The notes under the pieces: model-generated
Seen by the model: the letters and a program-made list of their open reading frames with translations, nothing else
What the model was told of the DNA's origin: nothing
Databases searched by the model: none
Position numbers and translations under genes: made by a program
Source of the DNA: Pontibacillus chungwhensis
Lineage (GTDB): Bacteria; Bacillota; Bacilli; Bacillales; BH030062
Assembly: GCF_030166655.1 (NCBI RefSeq)
Contig: NZ_CP126446.1
Coordinates: 744,001 to 808,000, forward strand
Reading direction: 5' to 3'
Length of the DNA stretch: 64,000 bases
In this document: in pieces, positions 51,378 to 59,647 of the stretch
How positions within the stretch are numbered: position 1 is the first letter of the stretch
Layout: every line of letters starts with the position of its first letter

Positions 51378-51653
51378 TTGAGTTTATTCATAGTTATCGT
51401 ATTCGCAAGTGTTGTTACTATTTCTATTCTGTATAGCCTGATCAAAGGGAAAGATTCCAGAACGAAGGCGATTTATAATAAAGGTTTCTTTACAGTCATC
51501 GTGCTCAGTATCTTTAGCGCACTGCTTCTAACACCTTACCACAATTACAATCCAAACGTATATAGTGGTGGATATGGAATATTGTTTCTTGTGAGTATTG
51601 TTGTTGGATGCATTGCATTAGTAGGGTATTTGCTAAGCTCAAATTACGAATAA
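51378..51653 (+). CDS. Small three-helix membrane protein
   Basis: 91 residues from TTG 51378 (AAAGGGGGCG upstream). Helices at about 3-20, 34-50 and 65-87 are separated by a basic loop (GKDSRTKAIYNKG) and a Tyr/Asn-rich external loop (TPYHNYNPNVYSGGYG). It has no recognised family. It is the only gene close downstream of the TipA-like regulator and might be its target. Confidence 0.65.
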   Translation: MSLFIVIVFASVVTISILYSLIKGKDSRTKAIYNKGFFTVIVLSIFSALLLTPYHNYNPNVYSGGYGILFLVSIVVGCIALVGYLLSSNYE

Positions 51654-51690
51654 AAAAGGCGCTTAACGATCCAACGTTAAGCGCCTTTTT
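51653..51690 (+). terminator. Rho-independent terminator
   Basis: AAAAAAGGCGCTTAACG and CGTTAAGCGCCTTTTT pair perfectly around ATCCAA. Confidence 0.92.
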
Positions 51691-52099
51691 GGTTCTATTA
51701 AAGTTGAGTGTTTGTGGTATATAGGCTTTTTCTATAATAGGAGAGGAGTGTTGAACTCTCTAATTGTAGAGAATGTTCCCGTTCGCTTTAACATGAGCAT
51801 AAGGGGGCCTTGGAAACCACGTATAAGGTGCAAATCACGGGGGCCGTTCACCTTCTACGGCCAAGGCTTGCTCGGGGACTGCGAGACTCCCGCGGGATAA
51901 GGAGCCTAGGGAAGACCCCACAGAGAGCGCCAGCGAACGAGGAGGCTTCCCAGCTCCCCGCAGGAAAGCGAGTTGTCCCCGAGCAAGCCCAAGCACTCAT
52001 TAAACGTAGCGGCCCCATTTAGGTTGAAACATCTCAACTTCATGTGTTCCATATAAGGTAGTTCATATGGAACACTACCCAGTTCGCTGAGAGAGTTTA
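51691..52099. other. Gene-free stretch holding a full-length palindromic repeat
   Basis: The interval is dominated by the element at 51800-52030. Reading frames that cross it are by-products of its GC-rich palindrome and have no ribosome sites. Confidence 0.6.
51866..51988. repeat. Long palindromic repeat family, full-length copy (copy 3)
   Basis: The outer arms GCTTGCTCGGGGAC (51866-51879) and GTCCCCGAGCAAGC (51975-51988) are perfect. Inside, GCGAGACTCCCGCGGG pairs with CCCCGCAGGAAAGCGAGTT, and further stems lie around GGGAAGACC and GAGGAGGCTTCCC. Nearly the same sequence, in reverse orientation, occurs at 56566-56691. Flanks extend roughly to 51800 and 52030. Such elements are widespread in Bacillaceae intergenic DNA. 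Confidence 0.85.
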
Positions 52100-53347
52100 C
52101 TAGACTTGTCGTACCTTCTTCATAACAAATCCGCTTTTTGGAATGGATGGAATCTTCTTCAGACTATAACTGTAATCCTGACGAGGTACTTTATAGTCTA
52201 AGTGAGCAGCCATAAAGGAGAAACTTGCCTTTAAGACTTCGATAGTAGGCCATTCTCCAGGGCATCTGTGTCCAGAGTAGTGATCTCCGCCGCCTTGTGG
52301 AACGAGGTCGTACATACTTCCCTGGTAGTCTTTAAAACGACTTGGTCTGAATTCATCTGGATCACTCCATACCTTCGGATCATGGTTTGTGCCATAAAGG
52401 TCGAGCATGACAAGTTGTCCTTCTTTCACGTCATACTGCTGCCATGTGAAATCTTTCTTAGCAATCGCAGCAAGGTAAGGAAAGAACGGGTAGTATCGTC
52501 TTACTTCCTGGATAAAACAGCGCAAATGATCTTCGTTTGCTTTAATGAGCGTTCTTGATTCTGGATGCTCTTCAAACGCGTGTGCACCAAATACAATATA
52601 GCGAGAAATGGCGACAATGGGACGCAAAATATTGATTAATTCAACCGCTGCTATTTGTTCATCCAATTTGTTTCCTTCTAAATCCTCATGGAACGCCATG
52701 CGGTAAATGGCCGAATCAGGCGTTGCCTCCCGTTTCCCGTTCCGAACGTCTTGAATTAGTTTCACGATCCATTTCTCTGTTCTGGATCTGGCACGACGGC
52801 TTGCTAAATATTCAGGACCTAGTTTGGTAGCCCCTTCAATCATTTTATTAAAATCATCAGCACGTTTTGATACTTCCTTCTCAGGAAGGGGAACGTCTGC
52901 CCATTCGCATGCGACTCGTGTTAACAATTCAAGGACTTCGTCAAAGAGCGTTATTTTGCCCTTCTTCTCCCATTTTGTAGCTGCCTCAGACCACTGCTTA
53001 CGCGTGATTCCATATAAACGCTCTAGACCTTCTGGTGTCATCAAAGACATAAACAGTTGCTTGCGGTGAGCATGAGCCTGACCATCTAGGGTCTGTACGC
53101 CCCCTTCACCAAATAGCGTTTTAAGGACGCGGGAAGGCATGGCACCATTTCGTTTCATTAGCTCGCTGTCATAAAAAAGCTCAGCCGCTGACTCGCCGCT
53201 GATTAAGGCCACTTTCTCGCAGAGTACTTTCGTTTCATAAATATCAAGGTGATGGTACTGGACACGTTTTTGGATAAATTCATACCCGTCTTTCAGTATA
53301 GAAACAGTTCGATCTAATCCTTTATCCCGAGGTACTTGAACAGTCAT
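52100..53347 (-). CDS. Cytochrome P450 of the CYP152 fatty acid peroxygenase type
   Basis: 415 residues from ATG 53347 (GGAGGAGATACAT upstream). The haem-binding region QGGGDHYSGHRCPGEW carries the proximal Cys with the extended loop typical of CYP152. The I-helix ELINILRPIVAISRYIVF has Arg-Pro in place of the usual acid-alcohol pair, as in Bacillus subtilis BS-beta (CYP152A1). These enzymes use hydrogen peroxide to hydroxylate or decarboxylate fatty acids without a reductase, and none is encoded nearby. Confidence 0.93.
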   Translation of the reverse strand: MTVQVPRDKGLDRTVSILKDGYEFIQKRVQYHHLDIYETKVLCEKVALISGESAAELFYDSELMKRNGAMPSRVLKTLFGEGGVQTLDGQAHAHRKQLFMSLMTPEGLERLYGITRKQWSEAATKWEKKGKITLFDEVLELLTRVACEWADVPLPEKEVSKRADDFNKMIEGATKLGPEYLASRRARSRTEKWIVKLIQDVRNGKREATPDSAIYRMAFHEDLEGNKLDEQIAAVELINILRPIVAISRYIVFGAHAFEEHPESRTLIKANEDHLRCFIQEVRRYYPFFPYLAAIAKKDFTWQQYDVKEGQLVMLDLYGTNHDPKVWSDPDEFRPSRFKDYQGSMYDLVPQGGGDHYSGHRCPGEWPTIEVLKASFSFMAAHLDYKVPRQDYSYSLKKIPSIPKSGFVMKKVRQV

Positions 53348-53646
53348 ATGTATCTCCTCCATAATATGAAAATAATTTTGGTAATCTATACCCTTCTGTC
53401 AATGGATCAAACCGCCCTACAAAAGGAAAACTGAAACGATTCATTTAAAGAGAGAGGCACAATTGTACGACTAAAATGCCAAGGGGTTATAATGAAAGAA
53501 ATCAAACTAGAGAAAAGATGTAAGCGGGAGTTTATAGAAATTTTATATTTTGTTTATACATTTAAAATAAGCTTTCAATAATCTACTAAGAGCAGTAGGA
53601 ACACAGTAAAACAATGAAGATGTCCAAGGTAGAGGCGGGTGATGTG

Positions 53647-54339
53647 ATGAGCTATAAAGTTCTGATTGCAGAGGATGATGAGAATATCATTGATGTTTGC
53701 AAGCGATATTTAGAGCGGGAAGCCTACACGGTTTACATTGCCAGAGATGGTGAGGAAGCAACGACTAAGTGGAGAGAAATGAAGCCTGATGCAGTGATTT
53801 TAGACATCATGATGCCGGTTAAAAATGGATTAGATCTGGCGGAGGAAATCCGGTTTGAGGAAGAAACGCCAGTGATTCTATTGACCGCTCTTGGTCAGGA
53901 GAAGGATCGGCTTGTGGGCTTATCGATCGGTGTGGATGACTATATCACGAAACCCTTTAGTCCCCGTGAACTCGTATTGCGGCTCAACAATGTCATGAGA
54001 CGGTATCACTTGAATCATGGTGAAAAGAACCAGGTTCAGCAGTTTGGCACCGTCACCATTGATGCTTCAAAGAGAACCGTTTGGAAAGAAGATCAGTTGA
54101 TTGAAACGACAGTAAAAGAATTCGACTTGCTATGGTTTCTTGTTCAACATGAATCTCAAGTTTTCTCAAGATCCCACCTTATTGAGAGGCTATGGGGGTT
54201 TGATTACGAAGGGGATACAAATACGATTAATGTGCACATTCGGAAGCTCAGGGAGAAAGTAGAGGAAGATCCAGCCCACCCTGTTTATATTAAAACGGTA
54301 TGGGGCATTGGCTATAAGTTTGAGAGGGTAGCACCATGA
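53647..54339 (+). CDS. OmpR-family response regulator
   Basis: 230 residues from ATG 53647 (GTG 53644 is also possible) after GAGGCGGGTGAT. The receiver domain (about 1-115) has the acidic pair EDD, the phospho-acceptor in DAVILDIMMPVKNG, and Thr and Lys in LLTALGQ and DDYITKPFSPREL. The winged-helix output domain (about 130-228) includes SRSHLIERLWGFDYEGDTNTINVHIRKLREK. It overlaps the kinase gene by 4 bp. Confidence 0.93.
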   Translation: MSYKVLIAEDDENIIDVCKRYLEREAYTVYIARDGEEATTKWREMKPDAVILDIMMPVKNGLDLAEEIRFEEETPVILLTALGQEKDRLVGLSIGVDDYITKPFSPRELVLRLNNVMRRYHLNHGEKNQVQQFGTVTIDASKRTVWKEDQLIETTVKEFDLLWFLVQHESQVFSRSHLIERLWGFDYEGDTNTINVHIRKLREKVEEDPAHPVYIKTVWGIGYKFERVAP

Positions 54340-55388
54340 AGCTTAGAACGATCTTAATGATCTCGAACTTGTTATCGATTTCGATTATTATTATTTTCTT
54401 ACTCGTTAGCTATGTGCATATGTTCCTTTCTACAGATGTCATTTTATTGCTATCGCTCATTACTCTCGGAGCGGGATTGGTGTCTATTCTCTCTCACTTT
54501 GTTGTGACCCATCCTTTATTAAAAGGAGTAAAAGAACTTTCCGAAACGTCTCAAAGACTCGCAGAAGGGGAGTTTCGTACTCATATAGAGGAGAAGGGGC
54601 CAAAAGAGTTCAAAGAATTAGCAGCAAGCTACAACCGAATGGCTGATGATCTCGAGCAGATGTTTAGGCAAGTGAAAGAGTCAGAGGCATTTAAGCAGGA
54701 CTTAATTGATAATATGTCTCATGATCTTAAAACGCCGATTGCTTCTATTAATTCTTATGTCGAAGCTTTGCAAGATGACATTATTGAAGATAAGGATACG
54801 AGGAAAGCCTATTTAGCTACAATTCACTCAGAAACGCAGCGAGTGTCTCAACTGATCCAAGAGTTATTAGAACTTTCGCAGCTAGAGAGGAAGGAAGGTG
54901 TGTTTAAACCAGAGCAGATTCACCTTGATAGAATCGTGGTGGAAACGTTGCAAGAGTTTGACATGCTTTTACGAGAGAAATCTCTAGAGTTTGAAGTGGA
55001 TATGAAGGGCGAATTGCAACCGATTCTTGCTATGCCCAATCAGCTAAAGCGAGTACTGAGCAATTTGGTTGAAAATGCCATCAGGTATACGCAAGATGGA
55101 GATCGAATCCTGTTAGAAGTATCTCAAAATCAAAAGGAAACGTATTTTCGATTAGAAGATACAGGTCCAGGCATTCATGAAGCTGATCAAGACAAGATTT
55201 TTGAGCGTTTTTATCGTGTAGAAAAGTCCAGGAACAAAAGCTACGGCGGTTCAGGTTTGGGACTTGCGATTTGTAAAGAAATTGTGGAGCACCATGGGGG
55301 AGAAATTGGTGTGACTAGTGGTTTGGATAAGGGTGCTGTATTTTGGTTTACACTACCACGCAACATGAAGGAGGAAGCAACAGAATGA
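54336..55388 (+). CDS. Sensor histidine kinase
   Basis: 350 residues. Two helices (about 5-30 and 35-57) are separated by only a few residues, so there is almost no external sensor. HAMP is at about 58-112, the phospho-accepting His129 is in [12 protein letters not shown], and the ATPase has N-box VENAIRYT, G1 DTGPGI and G2 GGSGLGLAI. It is an intramembrane-sensing type of kinase. It overlaps both neighbours by 4 bp (ATGA), so regulator, kinase and MsrAB are one translationally coupled unit. Confidence 0.92.
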   Translation: MKLRTILMISNLLSISIIIIFLLVSYVHMFLSTDVILLLSLITLGAGLVSILSHFVVTHPLLKGVKELSETSQRLAEGEFRTHIEEKGPKEFKELAASYNRMADDLEQMFRQVKESEAFKQDLIDNMSHDLKTPIASINSYVEALQDDIIEDKDTRKAYLATIHSETQRVSQLIQELLELSQLERKEGVFKPEQIHLDRIVVETLQEFDMLLREKSLEFEVDMKGELQPILAMPNQLKRVLSNLVENAIRYTQDGDRILLEVSQNQKETYFRLEDTGPGIHEADQDKIFERFYRVEKSRNKSYGGSGLGLAICKEIVEHHGGEIGVTSGLDKGAVFWFTLPRNMKEEATE

Positions 55389-56485
55389 AATTAAAATGGA
55401 TCCTTTCTGCCGTTGTTGTAGTCGTATTAGGTGTGATTTTTATTCCAATGGGTTACAAATACATGTTTGAACGATCAACAGGGAGCGAAGCGGTCAATGC
55501 CGATGAGTACGAAGCTGTCGCCACGTTCGCTGGTGGTTGTTTCTGGTGTATGGAACCCCCTTTTGAGAAGTTAAACGGAGTGAGCGAAGTGATCTCAGGC
55601 TACACAGGAGGGGATATGGAGAACCCTTCTTATAACGATGTTTCTTCAGGGTCTACGGAGCACATTGAATCCGTTCAAGTTCACTATGATCCGGATGTCA
55701 TCAGTTATGAAACCCTCCTTAAGGTTTTCTGGAGGCAGATAGACCCAACAGATGATGGAGGACAGTTTGTGGATCGCGGGTATCAATATACGACTGCTAT
55801 CTTTTATCATAATGAAAAGCAAAAAGAAGCTGCTAAACGATCTAAAGAAGAGCTAGTGAATTCAGGTCGATTCGATAAGGAGATTGTCACCCCGATTCGT
55901 GAAGCGAAAACCTTTTATAAAGCAGAAGATTATCACCAGGATTATTATAAGGAAAACTCCATTCGCTATAAGATCTACCGAAGCAATTCTGGTCGGGATC
56001 AATATTTAGAGAAGGTATGGGGCGATGATTTAAACGTTGATATACCAGGGAACTATTCGAAAGCGGAATTAAAAGAGAAACTAACCGATATGCAGTATAA
56101 AGTGACGCAGGAAGATGACACAGAACCGGCCTTTGAGAATGCGTATTGGGATAATAAAGAAGCAGGCATTTACGTGGATATTGTATCCGGTGAGCCTCTG
56201 TTCAGCTCGAAAGATAAATATAAATCGGGCACGGGGTGGCCGAGTTTTACTAAACCGCTAGTTGAGGACAATATTGTGACAAAACCAGATCGTGGACTAT
56301 TCGGGACGCGGACTGAAGTGCGAAGCAAACAAGCCGATTCTCATTTGGGTCATGTGTTTGAAGATGGTCCTGAGCCGACGGGTCTTCGCTATTGTATGAA
56401 CTCGGCAGCCCTTGAATTTATCCCGAAAGATGAGATGAAGGAAAGAGGGTATGGGGAATTTTTGGATCAATTTGAAGAGGAATAA
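55385..56485 (+). CDS. msrAB: Membrane-anchored MsrA-MsrB fusion (methionine sulfoxide reductase)
   Basis: 366 residues from ATG 55385, which overlaps the kinase stop by 4 bp. An N-terminal membrane helix (about 5-22) or uncleaved signal precedes MsrA (about 43-200) with the catalytic Cys52 in [11 protein letters not shown]. MsrB (about 220-350) has [11 protein letters not shown] and the catalytic Cys337 in [12 protein letters not shown]. MsrA and MsrB repair S- and R-methionine sulfoxide. The anchor places both domains outside the membrane. The MsrB zinc CxxC pairs are absent. The reductant is not encoded nearby. Confidence 0.93.
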   Translation: MKLKWILSAVVVVVLGVIFIPMGYKYMFERSTGSEAVNADEYEAVATFAGGCFWCMEPPFEKLNGVSEVISGYTGGDMENPSYNDVSSGSTEHIESVQVHYDPDVISYETLLKVFWRQIDPTDDGGQFVDRGYQYTTAIFYHNEKQKEAAKRSKEELVNSGRFDKEIVTPIREAKTFYKAEDYHQDYYKENSIRYKIYRSNSGRDQYLEKVWGDDLNVDIPGNYSKAELKEKLTDMQYKVTQEDDTEPAFENAYWDNKEAGIYVDIVSGEPLFSSKDKYKSGTGWPSFTKPLVEDNIVTKPDRGLFGTRTEVRSKQADSHLGHVFEDGPEPTGLRYCMNSAALEFIPKDEMKERGYGEFLDQFEEE

Positions 56486-56490
56486 TGAGT

Positions 56491-56524
56491 AAGCCAAGCT
56501 GGTGTCCCGCCAGCTTGGCTTTTA
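56491..56524 (+). terminator. Rho-independent terminator after msrAB operon
   Basis: AAGCCAAGCTGG and CCAGCTTGGCTT pair perfectly, followed by TTAATTTT. Confidence 0.88.
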
Positions 56525-56565
56525 ATTTTGAATGTGGTTGAGTCCGTTACGTTAGATGAGTGCTT

Positions 56566-56691
56566 GGGTTTGCTCGGGGACAACTCGCTTTCCTACGGGG
56601 AGCTGTGAAGCCTCCTCAATCGCTACGCGCTTTCCGGGGTCTTCCCTAGTCTCTTTACCCCGTGGGAGTCTCGCAGTCCCCGAGCAAACCC
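56566..56691. repeat. Long palindromic repeat family, full-length copy in reverse orientation (copy 4)
   Basis: The arms GGGTTTGCTCGGGGAC (56566-56581) and GTCCCCGAGCAAACCC (56676-56691) are perfect. Read on the minus strand, the interior follows copy 3 (51866-51988) closely. Two base pairs differ in a compensatory way: outer C-G becomes T-A, and an inner G-C becomes A-T. It fills the middle of a 470-bp gene-free stretch. Confidence 0.85.
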
Positions 56692-56955
56692 TTACAAGAA
56701 GGGGATGAACGGATCTTGACGCTCATTTGAGAAAAACTTATTTCTTCCATATGGGATGTTACTGTTTCCCGTATATTAAGGCAAAAGCTAGCGTTAACAC
56801 TATTCTTTAATTGAAGGATAAAAAAGGTTGATTCTACATTGCTCCTCGCCAGAGACTGGTTAGAAGGGATTATTGGGGTGGATAGAGAAGAGAAGGAGGG
56901 GAGGGGGATGGATATTTTGGGAGCGAGGTCTCTCTAAAAAAGGGGTTAAACCAAC
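56692..56955. other. Gene-free stretch right of palindromic copy 4
   Basis: This contains a possible outer flank of the palindromic element (TTTCTTCCATATGGGATG near 56740, resembling flanks of copies 1 and 2) and AT-rich sequence likely to hold the promoter of the YdjM-like gene. No coding frame or RNA motif is seen. Confidence 0.45.
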
Positions 56956-57513
56956 TTGAATACAATACATCATGGATTTTGGACGTATGTTGCTTTAAGA
57001 AAGAGGAAAGAGGCTGTTCCCTATGCCTTGATTGGTAGTGTTTTTCCTGATCTTATTTACTATATTATGTTTTTTTACATCGTTATTTTTGGCGACATAT
57101 TTACGACGGATGCGATTCAGGAGATTGGTTGGTCGGGTGTCATCCATAATCTCGCCCATGCTTTATTTGCACATCCGGTAGTAGAAGTGTTGAGACAAGC
57201 GGGTCACTCGATCTTTGTGTGGGGAGTTGTGTTTGCTGTAGTAGTCTTCTTTAAAGGGTGGCGACTTAATCGATGGACGGGCTTTATGTACGGGTGGCTT
57301 GGACATGTTGTGATTGACCTGTTGACACATGTCGAGGATGCTGTGCCGATTTTTTATCCGGTAAGTAACTTGATTGTTCGAGGCCCGGTGTCTTATTGGG
57401 ATGATCGTTACTATGGCGATGTGTTCTCTTTTATTAATGGAATATTGATCGGGATCACGGTCAATATTCTGATTATAAAAAGAGTGAACGCTCGCAGAAA
57501 GCGTTCACTCTAG
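56956..57513 (+). CDS. YdjM-like membrane-bound metal-dependent hydrolase family protein
   Basis: 185 residues from TTG 56956 (AAAAAAGGGG upstream). The N-terminal IHHGFWTYVAL, GSVFPDLIYY, a central HNLAHALFAHP and GWLGHVVIDLLTHVED supply the His/Asp residues of the YdjM/DUF457-like family. Four or five helices are predicted. Its last ~9 bp overlap the convergent YczE-like gene, and its final codons form part of that gene's terminator hairpin. Confidence 0.78.
   Translation: MNTIHHGFWTYVALRKRKEAVPYALIGSVFPDLIYYIMFFYIVIFGDIFTTDAIQEIGWSGVIHNLAHALFAHPVVEVLRQAGHSIFVWGVVFAVVVFFKGWRLNRWTGFMYGWLGHVVIDLLTHVEDAVPIFYPVSNLIVRGPVSYWDDRYYGDVFSFINGILIGITVNILIIKRVNARRKRSL
57477..57512 (-). terminator. Minus-strand terminator lying inside the YdjM-like coding sequence
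   Basis: AGAGTGAACGCT and AGCGTTCACTCT pair perfectly around CGCAGAA. On the minus strand the stem is followed by TTTTTAT. It spans the last codons of the plus-strand gene and the stop codon of the minus-strand gene. Confidence 0.75.
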
Positions 57514-58194
57514 TACGGAATCTTTTTCTTTCGAGCGTTTGGATTGGCTTAGTTGCTCCACAAAGCCAGTGATCTCGAAGAAGTATTGGATGATCGGGCC
57601 TAAGAAGATAGCCGTAATGACTGTGCCGAGTCCAACTACGTCCCAGCCTCCAAGGTAAAGACCAAGGCCAGCGAGGGCGAATTCGAATAGGATACGCACC
57701 ACACGTTTGGATTGGTTGGTTTTCTCGTTCACAATCATCATAAAGTGATCGACAGGAATATGGGGGAATGGAGCTCGTAAATACATACCGATTCCAAGGC
57801 CCATGAAGACAACTCCAATCGCGAATACACCCCATTGGGCCCACAAAACGTCTAGTCTTGTATTGCCTAATACGTTATAAAGCCAAAGATTTAAGGTCCA
57901 TCCTCGTAACAAAATAGGGAAGAGGGATTCGAACCGAGGGCGCTTTCCTTCAATCTTGGCATTAACAAGTACGAGTGCAATAAAGCCAATAATGAGTAAG
58001 TAGCCAATTTTAATATCAAAACGCTTAGATAGTCCAAGCGCTACACTATCTCCGGGGGCTACGCCTACGGCTGAGATGACAAGGAGTGCCAATCCCAAAC
58101 TAGAGATAATGATCCCAAATAAGTAAAGGGCGAATTGTAACCACTTTTGTTTCGATCCTAAATAATGATGATACATTTCTGATAGTTTAGACAT
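57505..58194 (-). CDS. YczE/YitT-like integral membrane protein
   Basis: 229 residues with five helices. The pattern FALYLFGIIISSLGLALLVISAVGVAPGDSVALGLSKRFDIKIGYLLI is that of the YczE/YyaS/YitT group, and GMYLRAPFPHIPVDHFMMIV follows. Function is not established; some relatives influence lipopeptide production. AAGGAGATTCAGC precedes the ATG. It overlaps the convergent YdjM-like gene by 9 bp. Confidence 0.87.
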   Translation of the reverse strand: MSKLSEMYHHYLGSKQKWLQFALYLFGIIISSLGLALLVISAVGVAPGDSVALGLSKRFDIKIGYLLIIGFIALVLVNAKIEGKRPRFESLFPILLRGWTLNLWLYNVLGNTRLDVLWAQWGVFAIGVVFMGLGIGMYLRAPFPHIPVDHFMMIVNEKTNQSKRVVRILFEFALAGLGLYLGGWDVVGLGTVITAIFLGPIIQYFFEITGFVEQLSQSKRSKEKDSVLE

Positions 58195-58473
58195 GCTGAA
58201 TCTCCTTTTTTTAGATTCGCCTTTTGAAACGTCTATGAAAAGGGTATACCTACTTGTATGAGCAATTGATGACGCTTACTGTACTAAGGATAAAACAAAT
58301 CCAGTAAAAATTGAACTCAAACGTATAGAATATTCCTATTATACCCAATGAGTCTTTTGTTTAGATAGAGAGAATGGTTTTTCAATGTGGGGTCAGTTCT
58401 CTAAAGTCCTGCACACCTGTCTTACAGTTGGCGGAGGTTGGCGCATCACACTATTTTAAAGAGGGGGAAAAGG

Positions 58474-59463
58474 ATGTATCCTCGAAATTATCGTTTATTG
58501 GAATTGGCAAAGGAATTTGTTCAAAATGAGCTTTTATTTAGTACGTATGCTATTTTGATCGGCTCTGTTGCAAGAGGTGATGCTGATGAATATAGTGATC
58601 TTAATATCATCTGCTTTACAGGAAGAGAACGATACTTAGGAGATCAGGTTATTTTCTATAAAGGAGAATATATTCAACTCCAAACGAAGTCTATATTAGA
58701 GTTTCCAAATAAAGAACTATTAGCTTATAACCCATGGCATTATCGTTTCTTAAGTGAATCTATTATTCTTAAAGACACGAACGCTGAGTTGAGTAAATTG
58801 CAAAATTGGGCAAAATCCTATTTTTCCTCTATAAAGGGAGAAAGAGGAGCGATCCAGGATGTGGAGCGTCTCATTGAAGGACGTTTTAGATATGCGGAAG
58901 AGCAAATCGGTGCTGGCCGAGCTTTTGGCGCTACGCATGCAGCTCTTGCGACATTTACAGAAGCTATGTTGCTTCATCAATTTATCTATGAGAATAATGT
59001 GAGCTTAGCTCATATTGTGACCCATCTGAGGAAGTTAGATCGATCGGCAGAAATTATGGAAGTGTTGCCGTTTGCCCCAAATTCTACGGTCACATTTGAT
59101 GAGGTTGCAGAAGTAATGACGAAGCTTCGGCAACACCTTCGTCAGACAGGATTTGAACATGTGGCAGGGTTATCGAAACTAGAGGATGACTTGTGGGCAA
59201 GGAAGGCTAAAAGGAAATCGGAAGAAGGCGATGGCGCGAACATGTTGTGGCATGCTTATAATAAAGCTTTCTCTTTACTACTTGAGACTTCTCAAGATAA
59301 GGAGTTTGAAGAATATTACCGAACATTGCCTGCATCCTTGAAACGATCCTTAGAGAGTATTGGGTTTATTTCCTTACCTCCTCAGGATATTGAGGGATTA
59401 TTAACCTACACAAATTATGTCATCGATGATTCGAAGCATAAATTAAAGTTAGAGCAAAAATAA
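58474..59463 (+). CDS. Nucleotidyltransferase-domain protein
   Basis: 329 residues from ATG 58474 (GAGGGGGAAAAGG upstream). A minimal nucleotidyltransferase motif, LIGSVARGDADEYSDLNIICFT, lies at about residues 29-50. The second catalytic acid of the usual DxD is Asn (DLN), so activity is uncertain. A helical C-terminal region (about 100-329) resembles HEPN-type helices in FRYAEEQIGAGRAFGATHAAL. The pairing recalls antibiotic adenylyltransferases or MNT-type proteins; no separate partner gene is seen. Confidence 0.72.
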   Translation: MYPRNYRLLELAKEFVQNELLFSTYAILIGSVARGDADEYSDLNIICFTGRERYLGDQVIFYKGEYIQLQTKSILEFPNKELLAYNPWHYRFLSESIILKDTNAELSKLQNWAKSYFSSIKGERGAIQDVERLIEGRFRYAEEQIGAGRAFGATHAALATFTEAMLLHQFIYENNVSLAHIVTHLRKLDRSAEIMEVLPFAPNSTVTFDEVAEVMTKLRQHLRQTGFEHVAGLSKLEDDLWARKAKRKSEEGDGANMLWHAYNKAFSLLLETSQDKEFEEYYRTLPASLKRSLESIGFISLPPQDIEGLLTYTNYVIDDSKHKLKLEQK

Positions 59464-59489
59464 AAGTCGCTAAACAAGCGGCTTTTTTT
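59463..59489 (+). terminator. Rho-independent terminator
   Basis: AAAAGTCGCT and AGCGGCTTTT pair with one G-T wobble, followed by a T-run. Confidence 0.82.
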
Positions 59490-59647
59490 ATCTATTTAAA
59501 CTGTACATAACGGTTCTTAAATGAATGGTTTAGAGAATCGGAACGGATTTGTTACTATTATCCTTTATCCAAAACGTTGTTTGAGGGATAGATGGGTAGG
59601 GAAAACGTTATCAGTCAGAAGAAAATCTCTTGCAAAGGAGATCCATT

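Noticed and set aside
51712-52022. Two reading frames of 62 and 70 codons
   Set aside because: They cross the GC-rich palindromic repeat, have no ribosome sites and match no protein pattern.
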